Positions 1 through 5,606 of a stretch of 7,490 nucleotides of DNA are shown one piece after another. This DNA comes from Trichodesmium sp. jk18x7bins.61 (GTDB lineage: Bacteria; Cyanobacteriota; Cyanobacteriia; Cyanobacteriales; Microcoleaceae). Each line of letters opens with the position of its first letter. Within the stretch, counting starts at the first letter, position 1. The notes beneath the pieces were generated by a model. That model did not search any database and was not told the DNA's origin. It was given only the letters and a program-made list of their open reading frames with translations. The stretch is taken from positions 1 through 7,490 of the forward strand of contig JAJEAQ010000003.1 of assembly GCA_022822685.1 (NCBI GenBank). The letters run 5' to 3'. The position numbers were made by a program, and so were the translations under genes.

Positions 1-98
1 GGATATCTCCTCGTACTCAGCAAAATTTTACTTGTCCGCCGTAACCAACCACAATTAAGCACTATAGCTGTCTTAATTTTTGTTTTATAAACAGTTTC
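1..98 (+). mobile_element. TNA-target MITE, copy 1 (cut by window edge)
   Basis: This is the right-hand part of a short non-coding element that recurs inverted at 1455-1608 and in the same orientation at 5317-5487. The shared core includes TGTCCGCCGTAACCAACC, followed by ACAATTAAGCA, CTATAG and GTCTTAAT. The element ends in TTTATAAACAGTTTC, the same terminal repeat as the other copies (one C to T change), and is followed by TCA at 99-101, which fits a TNA target duplication. Its left end lies outside the window, so the duplication cannot be confirmed here. It encodes no protein. Confidence 0.8.
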
Positions 99-171
99 TC
101 AAGTATTAACAGGAAATATAGAGTTGAAAAACTATCGCGATACCATATAAGTGTTTTGTAAGGAAGTTTTA

Positions 172-238
172 ATACCAATTTCATACCCTTGCTGTTAGGA
201 ATTTAGAGTAACATAACTACCTTTGTTGAATTTGGTAT
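172..238. repeat. Imperfect inverted repeat ATACCAAWTTCA
   Basis: ATACCAATTTCA at 172-183 faces TGAATTTGGTAT at 227-238 (11 of 12 bases pair), enclosing 43 bp of AT-rich DNA. It may be a tiny element or the two ends of a decayed one. No target duplication is evident. Confidence 0.4.
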
Positions 239-254
239 AACTTCTGTTAATTGA

Positions 255-545
255 ACGTGAGTTCGACGAAAATAAAAATCTCTAAATCCTTATGCAGTAG
301 GCATTTTAAAGTTTTGCCCCTAGAAAAATGTATTTCAATAACCTCGCTTTATTGACAAGATACTCTAGGGCTTTAGCGATTCCCGTTTCATGTGCGTAGC
401 AAAGCGAGCCGGGAAGGAATCGCTTACTAATCCCTCACTTATTCCCATTAATTTTTGCTAATTGAGAATAGCCAGGGGGAATAAGATCAGCTATAAAGCT
501 TACTGCATATAAAGTTCAGCAATTAAACTTCCATCGAACTCACGT
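255..545. mobile_element. 291-bp MITE with 12-bp TIRs and 7-bp target duplication
   Basis: The ends are a perfect 12-bp inverted repeat: ACGTGAGTTCGA at 255-266 and TCGAACTCACGT at 534-545. Pairing extends to 14 bp with one mismatch. The element is flanked by identical TAATTGA at 248-254 and 546-552, which is what a cut-and-paste insertion leaves. There is no open reading frame of useful length inside, so it is non-autonomous. A 9-bp stem (AGCGATTCC 375-383 with GGAATCGCT 416-424) forms an internal hairpin. Its parent insertion-sequence family is not identified. Confidence 0.75.
375..424. repeat. Internal hairpin of the 291-bp MITE
   Basis: AGCGATTCC at 375-383 pairs perfectly with GGAATCGCT at 416-424 around a 32-nt loop that contains GCGTAGCAAAGCGAGCC. 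It resembles the short GC-rich repeats scattered through filamentous cyanobacterial genomes. Its function is unknown. Confidence 0.5.
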
Positions 546-561
546 TAATTGAGCATTGTCA

Positions 562-826
562 GCCCTCCCTATTAGTGGGACTTAGACAAAACTTAGGCAA
601 AAAATGGCATCAAATCTATACAGGAAGAGGCTTTTAGGTCAAAAAGGGATAAATCCAGTAGTGATAAGGGTTTTTCCTGCGGAATGCGGAGCTAACAGCA
701 ATTTTTATGGCTTTGACGTCTTTCCCCTGCCAAGACTGACTTTCAGCCACTTTATAGCTGAGAAAATGTCTAAGTACCATTAGAGAAGCTCATCCGCAGG
801 AGGCAACCAATAGGGTGAGTGAGGGC
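562..826. repeat. Palindrome split by the TTAG MITE
   Basis: GCCCTC and CCTATT (562-573) are complementary to AATAGG (809-814) and GAGGGC (821-826), with a 6-nt bulge GTGAGT on the right arm. Removing the 204-bp element and one TTAG copy leaves a compact hairpin, so the MITE landed in a pre-existing inverted repeat. Confidence 0.45.
576..779. mobile_element. 204-bp MITE with 13-bp TIRs and TTAG target duplication
   Basis: TGGGACTTAGACA (576-588) and TGTCTAAGTACCA (767-779) are inverted ends with one mismatch; partial similarity continues about 10 bp inward. TTAG lies directly outside both ends (572-575 and 780-783). Four-base YTAR duplications are typical of the IS701 family, which was first described in a cyanobacterium, so this is plausibly an IS701-mobilised miniature element; that family link is inference. 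The element sits in the loop side of an older palindrome (562-573 with 809-826). No coding capacity is seen. Confidence 0.7.
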
Positions 827-1265
827 AGCATAACTAAAAAAACATTACCATACAACATCTCTACTAATTCCTAGTCAACTTCCTCCGCCAGGATTTCTTA
901 TCCTTCTATAGGGTGGGTCATAATTGCGGGCGTTTAATTCTGTACTTCTACCAATAATTTTGAACGAATCCTCCTAGAGGTCTCCATCTATAATCTACGA
1001 TTTAGATGGGTAAGCGGGAGTGACAATATATGTGATGTAGGGAGGTTCCATGGAATGTCCGTATGTACGGTAAAAGCTAATAGCTTGAGACTCGACCTTT
1101 TTTTACATAGCCATCATCAAGTTTTTTTGTTGGTTGTATTTTCCTGGGGTTAAGGGAGCATGCATTTTTTATGACTCGCGCTCGTGCGCAAGCTTGAGCC
1201 AGGCACTTCATACTCCATCTATAATCTTTGATGCGCGATTAGTGCGTTCAATGGAATAACTAACT
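784..1265. other. Gene-free stretch with clustered small hairpins
   Basis: No coding region can be supported here. A run of short palindromes lies at 984-1086: CCATCTA/TAGATGG (984-990, 1003-1009, with AATC/GATT inside), TTCCATGGAA (1046-1055), CCGTATGTACGG (1059-1070) and AAGCTAATAGCTT (1074-1086). A T7 run follows at 1098-1104. The 15-mer CTCCATCTATAATCT occurs at 982-996 and again at 1213-1227. This could be the remains of a structured RNA or of element ends; nothing in it is recognised. Confidence 0.4.
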
Positions 1266-1680
1266 AATAGAGAAGAAGCCGTAAGCGAAATTCCTCCCCC
1301 TGTCGGCAAGGGGAACTCCGATCGAATGAGGCAAACGCTCACTCTAAAATTAAAAATTTAATCAGCAAAGTGGGGCACGACGTTACCTCACTAGAAAATG
1401 CTGTAACGGGAATAATCCTACCAAGAAAGTTCTGACCGTCTTAAACAGATATCAGAGACTGTTTATAAAGCAAATATTAAGACAACTATAATGCTTAATT
1501 GTGGTTGGTTACGGCGGACAACTAAAACCTTGGTGAGTACAAGGACATGTTGACCCCTAACCCACCCTACTACGCCAGAATTTAATCTGAGGCGTGACAA
1601 ACAGTCTCTCAGAAGCCTACACGCTCCTATTCGCTTGCCTCCTGCAGGTCGGAGCTACCCTATCAGTGTAGGAGCGTCAC
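1266..1680 (-). repeat. Dispersed structured repeat, copy A (interrupted by MITE copy 2)
   Basis: This is copy A of a repeat also present at 1857-2065. Read on the minus strand it opens with GTGACGCTCCTACACT, which folds with a downstream TAGGAGCGT arm (9-bp stem). It then carries a conserved core of about 55 bp (1378-1435) with AACTTTCTTGG, GTTACAGCATTTTCTAG and GAGGT, followed by GAGTGAGCGTTTGCCTCATTCG and a GC-rich hairpin, TCCCC and GGGGA arms near 1293-1315. Without the MITE it is about 258 bp. It may be the right end or guide-RNA region of an IS200/IS605 tnpB element, but that is a guess from layout. Confidence 0.6.
1455..1608 (-). mobile_element. TNA-target MITE, copy 2 (154 bp), inside repeat copy A
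   Basis: The ends are GAGACTGTTTATAAA (1455-1469) and the inverted GAGACTGTTTGTCA, flanked by identical TCA at 1452-1454 and 1609-1611. The body is the reverse complement of copies 1 and 3. Removing it with one TCA joins copy A into a sequence that aligns without gaps to the uninterrupted copy B over 35 bases around the junction, so the empty site is preserved in the same window. TNA duplications are typical of the IS5 family (IS1031/IS427 groups); a transposase of that family is the likely mobiliser, by inference. Confidence 0.85.
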
Positions 1681-1856
1681 ACTAGAGTGGGAAATTTAGC
1701 CATCAGATGAGCTGACTCCGGGAGAGAGTAACACACGCTCAAATTGAGCGTGTGGGATGGGGCGTCTACTGTGCGGACGCAGGTTCAGTACGCACCCCCT
1801 AATGAATCCCGGGGTTGAATGTGCTATCAGACATCGCCCGCCCCGGCGGGGTTTAA
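1681..1856. other. Spacer between repeat copies with strong palindromes
   Basis: No gene is supported. A near-perfect palindrome lies at 1732-1754: an 11-bp arm CACACGCTCAA, one A, then TTGAGCGTGTG. Further short pairings (GCGTC/GACGC, GTGCG/CGCAC, CCCGGGG) follow. A GC-rich cassette CGCCCGCCCCGGCGGGGT is at 1835-1852. A 67-codon frame on the minus strand here has no family features and is crossed by these hairpins. Confidence 0.5.
1835..1852 (-). repeat. GC-rich palindromic cassette, copy 1
   Basis: This 18-bp sequence is identical, inverted, to 5387-5404 within MITE copy 3. Both sites have CGGGGTTTA at one end. It stands out from the AT-rich surroundings and is probably a small dispersed repeat. 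Confidence 0.6.
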
Positions 1857-2065
1857 ATAGGGAAGAAGCCGCAAGCGCAGCGGAGACCGAATGAGGCAAA
1901 TGCTCACTCTCAAGTTAAGAATTTATGCATTTTAAAGTCTGGATCGGCGCTACCTCTCTAGAAAATGCTGTAATGGGAGTAATCCCACCAAGAAAGTTCA
2001 GACCTTCTCAGGCCGACTTCAGTTGCCTAAACGCTCCGCTGTCGCTTTTAGTGTAGGAGCGTCAC
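1857..2065 (-). repeat. Dispersed structured repeat, copy B (uninterrupted, overlaps the glyA 3' end)
   Basis: This is the intact counterpart of copy A, about 209 bp. It holds the same GTGACGCTCCTACACT opening (minus strand), an ACGCTCC/GGAGCGT stem, the AACTTTCTTGG and GTTACAGC-like core (ATTACAGC here) with a GGGATTACTCCC hairpin, the GAGTGAGCATTTGCCTCATTCG block and a closing CCGC/GCGG hairpin. Its first 47 bp (2019-2065) encode the last 15 codons and the stop of glyA. CTCTA precedes both copies and CTCTA or CCCTA follows them, which might mark the target. No transposase is attached. Confidence 0.65.
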
Positions 2066-3308
2066 GATAGAGGGGAAAGCGATCGCATAATGATGCTACC
2101 CTTTTTTGACAGTTTTGAGCTACCTCTTGATCTTCTGGATTTTTTAATCTGTCAGAAATAATATCGCCTATTTCTGTAAATTCAGCAGTTTTCATACCTC
2201 TAGTTGTCATTGCTGGAGAACCTAACCGCAATCCACTTGTGACAAAAGGAGATTCTGGATCAAAAGGTACAGTATTTTTATTAGCAGTAATATTGACTCC
2301 ACTTACCAATTTATCTGCTTGTTTACCTGTCATGTTCACTGATCTTAGATCCACTAACAAGACGTGATTTTCCGTACCACCAGAAACTATTTTCAATCCG
2401 CGTTTTTGAAGTTGGGCTGCTAGGGCACGAGCATTTTCAATCACTTGCCCGGAATAAGTGTGAAATTCTGGCTTTAAAGCTTCTCCAAATGCTACTGCTT
2501 TGGCTGCAATGACATGTTCTAATGGCCCTCCTTGAGTCCCCGGAAAGACTGCTTTGTCCAATTTTTTCCCTAATTCTAGGTCGCGAGTTAGAATTAAACC
2601 GCCTCGTGGCCCCCTTAACGTTTTGTGGGTAGTAGTTGTGACTACATCACAGTGAGGAAGGGGGTTAGGATGATGACCAGTTGCTACTAAACCGGCAATA
2701 TGAGCGATATCCGCTAATAAATATGCTCCTACTTCATTGGCGATCGCCCGGAACTTTTCAAAATCAATTTTCCGAGAATAGGCTGAATAACCACAAATCA
2801 GAAGTTTGGGCTGATATTGCTTTGCTAGTTCCAGAACTTGGTCATAGTCAATAACTTCTGTTTCCTGACTAACACCATAATGATGAACATTAAACCATTT
2901 ACCTGAGACGTTAACTGGTGAACCATGAGTCAAATGTCCACCGTGAGATAAATCCATCCCCATGATTTTGTCCCCTGGTTGCAACAAGGCCAGAAATACG
3001 GCAAAGTTAGCTTGAGCCCCAGAATGAGGTTGTACATTTGCATGAGCAGCTCCAAATAATTGTTTGGCGCGGTCTATGGCTATTTTTTCTACTTCATCTA
3101 TAAATTCACAGCCTCCGTAATATCGCTTACCTGGTAAACCTTCAGCATATTTGTTAGTCAGTACTGAACCTTGGGCGGCCATGACGGCAGATGAGGTAAA
3201 GTTTTCACTGGCAATTAATTCTAGATGGTCTTGTTGGCGTCCGTATTCCTTCTGAATCAATTCAGCTACTTGAGGATCAGTTTCAGCTAGAAAGTTACTG
3301 TTAATCAT
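2019..3308 (-). CDS. glyA: Serine hydroxymethyltransferase, with element-derived C-terminus
   Basis: This cytoplasmic PLP enzyme interconverts serine plus tetrahydrofolate with glycine plus 5,10-methylene-tetrahydrofolate, feeding one-carbon and glycine/serine metabolism (and photorespiration in cyanobacteria). The 429 residues show the whole fold-type I core: LIASENF (31-37), GLPGKRYYGG (58-66), D200 and H203 for cofactor contact, TTTHKTLRGPRGG (225-237) with the PLP-binding Lys229, and SGLRLGSPAMTTRG (358-371) with the carboxylate-binding arginine R361. The start ATG is preceded by AAAGGA at 3318-3323, 9 nt upstream. Family similarity runs to CDRFPLY (408-414). The expected tail of about a dozen residues (PHL..P.. 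type in relatives) is replaced by residues 415-429 encoded by repeat copy B. The active site is untouched, so the enzyme is probably functional. No clear terminator follows the stop. Confidence 0.97.
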   Translation of the reverse strand: MINSNFLAETDPQVAELIQKEYGRQQDHLELIASENFTSSAVMAAQGSVLTNKYAEGLPGKRYYGGCEFIDEVEKIAIDRAKQLFGAAHANVQPHSGAQANFAVFLALLQPGDKIMGMDLSHGGHLTHGSPVNVSGKWFNVHHYGVSQETEVIDYDQVLELAKQYQPKLLICGYSAYSRKIDFEKFRAIANEVGAYLLADIAHIAGLVATGHHPNPLPHCDVVTTTTHKTLRGPRGGLILTRDLELGKKLDKAVFPGTQGGPLEHVIAAKAVAFGEALKPEFHTYSGQVIENARALAAQLQKRGLKIVSGGTENHVLLVDLRSVNMTGKQADKLVSGVNITANKNTVPFDPESPFVTSGLRLGSPAMTTRGMKTAEFTEIGDIISDRLKNPEDQEVAQNCQKRVASLCDRFPLYRDAPTLKATAERLGN

Positions 3309-3500
3309 GTTGAATATTCCTTTAGGTTAATTTAACTACACGCCATATACTGGCACTGACGTTTTCAGTTTGGGATGAGCGGATATTTTTTATTTTTACA
3401 GGAGTTAACTCAAAGATAATATCGTATTTGGATACTTATTTAATCCCAGGATTTTGCTTTGTCTAAAGCGAATGTTTGAGAATTTTTTATATTTGGCAGG
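3309..3500 (-). promoter_or_regulatory. Intergenic leader of glyA with Shine-Dalgarno AAAGGA
   Basis: 192 bp separate the ABC stop codon from the glyA start. AAAGGA at 3318-3323 (read on the minus strand) is a good ribosome binding site and decides the glyA start. A palindrome GAGTTAACTC lies at 3402-3411. I see no convincing -35/-10 pair and no hairpin-plus-T terminator for the ABC gene. Whether glyA has its own promoter or is read from the upstream ABC gene cannot be settled from the sequence. Confidence 0.4.
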
Positions 3501-5165
3501 TTACAAACTAGATAATAGGGGCGCAGCATTTAATAATGTCTGAGTATAAGGATGTTGGGGATGATTAAATATTTCTTCAGTTTTGCCCTGCTCTACAATT
3601 TTTCCCCTATTCATTACAGCGATGCGATCGCAGATAAATCTGGCCACCCATAAGTCATGGGTAATAAATAGATAGGTCAAATTTAATTGTTTCTTTAAAT
3701 CGAGCATTAACTCTAACACTTGAATTTGGATAGTCGCATCCAACATACTCACTGGTTCATCGCAAATGACTAATTTTGGATGAGTAATCAAGGCTCTAGC
3801 AATAGCTACCCTCTGTTGTTGTCCCCCAGATAGTTCTGATGGATATCTATTACCATATTCTGATATCGGAGTCAAGTCTACTCTTTCTAACATTTGCTCA
3901 ACTTGACTTTTAGCTGACTCTACATTGGCTAAGTTATGAATAAATAGGGGATCGGCAATCAGTTGATTGACAGTCATCATCGGGTTAAGACAGGCCAGGG
4001 GATCTTGAAAAATCATTTGCATCTGGCGACGGTAGGGTTGTAATGCTGATTGCGAGAGGGTTGTTAAGTCTGTACCTTGAAATTCTACCAAGCCAGCAGT
4101 AGGTAGAATTAATTGCAAAATAGTTCTAGACAAAGTACTTTTACCACAGCCAGATTCTCCTACTAATCCCACTACTTCTCCAGAATAAAGCTCCAGATTA
4201 ACTCCATCAACTGCCTTGATAATTTGGCTTTTGCTAGAGAATAATAACTGTTCAATAAAATTGCTTTCTAAGGTGTAATACTTCTGTAAGTTTTTGACAA
4301 GTAAAATCGGATGAGATATATTGGGTGGTGTTATGATTTCGGATTTTTGTGGTTTGATTTGAGGTTGATTGGATTCAACTACTTGAATATGCAAAGCAGC
4401 TTCAAAAAGAGATTTAGTATATTCATGCTGGGGATTGTGGATAACTTGTTGAATTGAAGCTATTTCGACTATTTCACCTCTATGCATTACAGCAATACGA
4501 TCACAATATTCTCCTACCATTGCTAAATCGTGGGAAATTAATAGTAAGGAAGTATGACGCTCTTGGCAAAGTCGGGTAAGTTCCTGCAAAATTTGAGATG
4601 CTATGGTTACATCTAAGCTAGTGGTAGGTTCATCGGCAACAATCAATTTTGGAGCAAGTAGTAAAGCGAGGGCGATCGCCACCCTTTGTCGCATTCCCCC
4701 ACTAAATTCATGAGGATATTGAAACCAACGATTAGCTGGAATTTTGACTGCTTCTAAAGTTTCTCTGGATTTTTGTTGTGCCTGAGATTTAGATAGATGG
4801 GGTTGATGTGCTTGAATCGTTTCCAGACAATGATCCCCAATCGTCATTAATGGGTTAAGGCGAGTCATGGGATCTTGGAAAACTAAAGCCACTGCTTCAC
4901 CACGAAATTTTCTGAGTTGAGAGGAGTTCATTTCAAATACAGATTCTCCAGCAAAGGTGACAGCCCCTTCAACTTGCACTGAGCTAGGTAATAATCTCAT
5001 GGCAGCACGCCCAAGGGTAGATTTACCACATCCAGATTCTCCCACTAATCCTAATCTTTCACCAGGTTTAAGTGTAATGGAGACATTATTAACAGCCCAC
5101 TGAGATTTTCCCCGTTTTTCTGGATAAGCTACTTGTAGGTTTTCTATATTAAGTAAGGAATTCAT
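3501..5165 (-). CDS. Fused double-ATPase ABC transporter subunit, oligopeptide/nickel (OppDF/DppDF) type
   Basis: This cytoplasmic ATPase is expected to power a two-permease importer for peptides, nickel or related solutes. It is 554 residues with two complete nucleotide-binding domains. Domain 1 has Walker A GESGCGKS (42-49), Q-loop FQDP (96-99), signature EFSGGMRQR (153-161), Walker B LIVADEP (174-180) and H-loop H212. Domain 2 has GESGCGKS (336-343), FQDP (386-389), ELSGGQQQR (444-452), LVICDEP (465-471) and H503. Each half ends in the peptide-transporter C-terminal motif (HEYTKSLFEAA, HPYTQTLLNAAP), joined by a polar linker at about 260-285. All catalytic residues are present, so both sites should hydrolyse ATP. 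The single-chain fusion resembles YejF/GsiA-like proteins. No permease or binding protein is nearby, so the substrate is unknown. Its ribosome binding site lies in IS-like DNA. Confidence 0.93.
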   Translation of the reverse strand: MNSLLNIENLQVAYPEKRGKSQWAVNNVSITLKPGERLGLVGESGCGKSTLGRAAMRLLPSSVQVEGAVTFAGESVFEMNSSQLRKFRGEAVALVFQDPMTRLNPLMTIGDHCLETIQAHQPHLSKSQAQQKSRETLEAVKIPANRWFQYPHEFSGGMRQRVAIALALLLAPKLIVADEPTTSLDVTIASQILQELTRLCQERHTSLLLISHDLAMVGEYCDRIAVMHRGEIVEIASIQQVIHNPQHEYTKSLFEAALHIQVVESNQPQIKPQKSEIITPPNISHPILLVKNLQKYYTLESNFIEQLLFSSKSQIIKAVDGVNLELYSGEVVGLVGESGCGKSTLSRTILQLILPTAGLVEFQGTDLTTLSQSALQPYRRQMQMIFQDPLACLNPMMTVNQLIADPLFIHNLANVESAKSQVEQMLERVDLTPISEYGNRYPSELSGGQQQRVAIARALITHPKLVICDEPVSMLDATIQIQVLELMLDLKKQLNLTYLFITHDLWVARFICDRIAVMNRGKIVEQGKTEEIFNHPQHPYTQTLLNAAPLLSSL

Positions 5166-5285
5166 CTTGACATACTTCCAACGTTGATCTGAGGCTACAA
5201 CGCGGGATGATTCTCCTCGAACAGAGCGAATCGCTGTTTTGACCCCTGGTGATGTCCTCCCCCTGTGTTGATGGCCACCCTATTA
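5166..5285 (-). mobile_element. Putative IS200/IS605-type right-end relic, touching the ABC start codon
   Basis: Read on the minus strand, the segment runs GGAGAATC, then a 9-bp imperfect stem (CCCGCGTTG at 5198-5206 with CAACGTTGG at 5178-5186), then GTATGTCAAG, ending directly at the ATG. This order (GAGAATC, GC-rich hairpin, GTATGTCAA) matches my recollection of cyanobacterial IS605-type right ends, where TnpA recognises a subterminal hairpin. A second hairpin, AACA(GA)GCG/CGCTGTT, lies around 5220-5240. No tnpA or tnpB remains. The family assignment rests on memory of the motif layout, so it is tentative. Confidence 0.4.
5175..5179 (-). promoter_or_regulatory. Ribosome binding site of the ABC gene, inside a hairpin arm
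   Basis: GGAAG on the minus strand sits 9 nt before the ATG at 5165-5163 and fixes that start. Two of its bases are at the base of the 5178-5206 stem, so folding of the mRNA could limit translation. It belongs to the IS-like end, not to ancestral leader sequence. Confidence 0.5.
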
Positions 5286-5316
5286 TAAGAACCTGACCTG
5301 ATTTTGTCAACGATTA

Positions 5317-5487
5317 GAGATTGTTTGTAAAACTGAGATTAAATTCCTGCGTAGGGTAAGCCCAGGGGTTCATATCTTCTCATAATACCCCGCCGGGGCG
5401 GGCGGGGTTTATAATTTTAACTGTCCGTCATAACCCACCATAATTCAAAACTATAGCTATCTTAATAGTTACTTTACAAACAGTCTC
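5317..5487 (+). mobile_element. TNA-target MITE, copy 3 (171 bp)
   Basis: GAGATTGTTTGTAAA (5317-5331) and TTTACAAACAGTCTC (5473-5487) are 15-bp inverted ends with one mismatch, flanked by TTA at 5314-5316 and 5488-5490. The body matches copy 2 inverted (CTGAGATTAAATTC, then GCGTAG, then the CTGTCC..CATAACC core) and copy 1 directly. It carries an extra GC-rich hairpin at 5387-5408. It is non-coding. It separates the ABC gene from the divergent LysR gene and ends 119 bp before the LysR start. Confidence 0.87.
5387..5408 (+). repeat. GC-rich hairpin cassette, copy 2
   Basis: ACCCCGCC (5387-5394) pairs with GGCGGGGT (5401-5408) around GGGGCG. The first 18 bases are the inverse of 1835-1852. It is present in MITE copy 3 but not in copy 2, so it is an add-on within this element. 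The hairpin is followed only by TTATAATTTT, so it is a weak terminator candidate for the plus strand. Confidence 0.55.
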
Positions 5488-5606
5488 TTAGTAGTTTAGG
5501 CATCAGTTTTGTAGCTAAATTAACTGATTTTTAGCATCAATAGGTTTAGAGTATATAAGATTAGCACTGGCTGCTAAATTAAAAATGTTCAATTTATTGG
5601 TATAAA
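5488..5606 (+). promoter_or_regulatory. LysR-gene leader with inverted repeat TCAGTT-N13-AACTGA
   Basis: TCAGTT (5503-5508) and AACTGA (5522-5527) form a dyad of the size LysR-type regulators often bind. GCTAAATTAA is repeated at 5514-5523 and 5573-5582. GTA-N8-TAG at about 5551 and GTA-N8-AAC at 5511 are only near matches to the NtcA site GTA-N8-TAC. TATAAAAT overlaps the start codon and no Shine-Dalgarno is visible. Autoregulation through the dyad is possible but unproven. Confidence 0.3.

Noticed and set aside
1..1608. MITE copies 1 and 2 in inverted orientation as the ends of one composite transposon
   Set aside because: Each copy has its own target triplet and copy 2 has a complete element of its own. 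No transposase lies between them.
1696..1899. 67-codon open frame on the minus strand
   Set aside because: It spans palindromes, the GC-rich cassette and the start of repeat copy B. It has no family motifs and no ribosome binding site, and its codon use is unlike the real genes.
1266..2065. CRISPR array or CAST tracrRNA
   Set aside because: There are only two long repeat copies with no regular spacers, and no cas or transposition genes are present.
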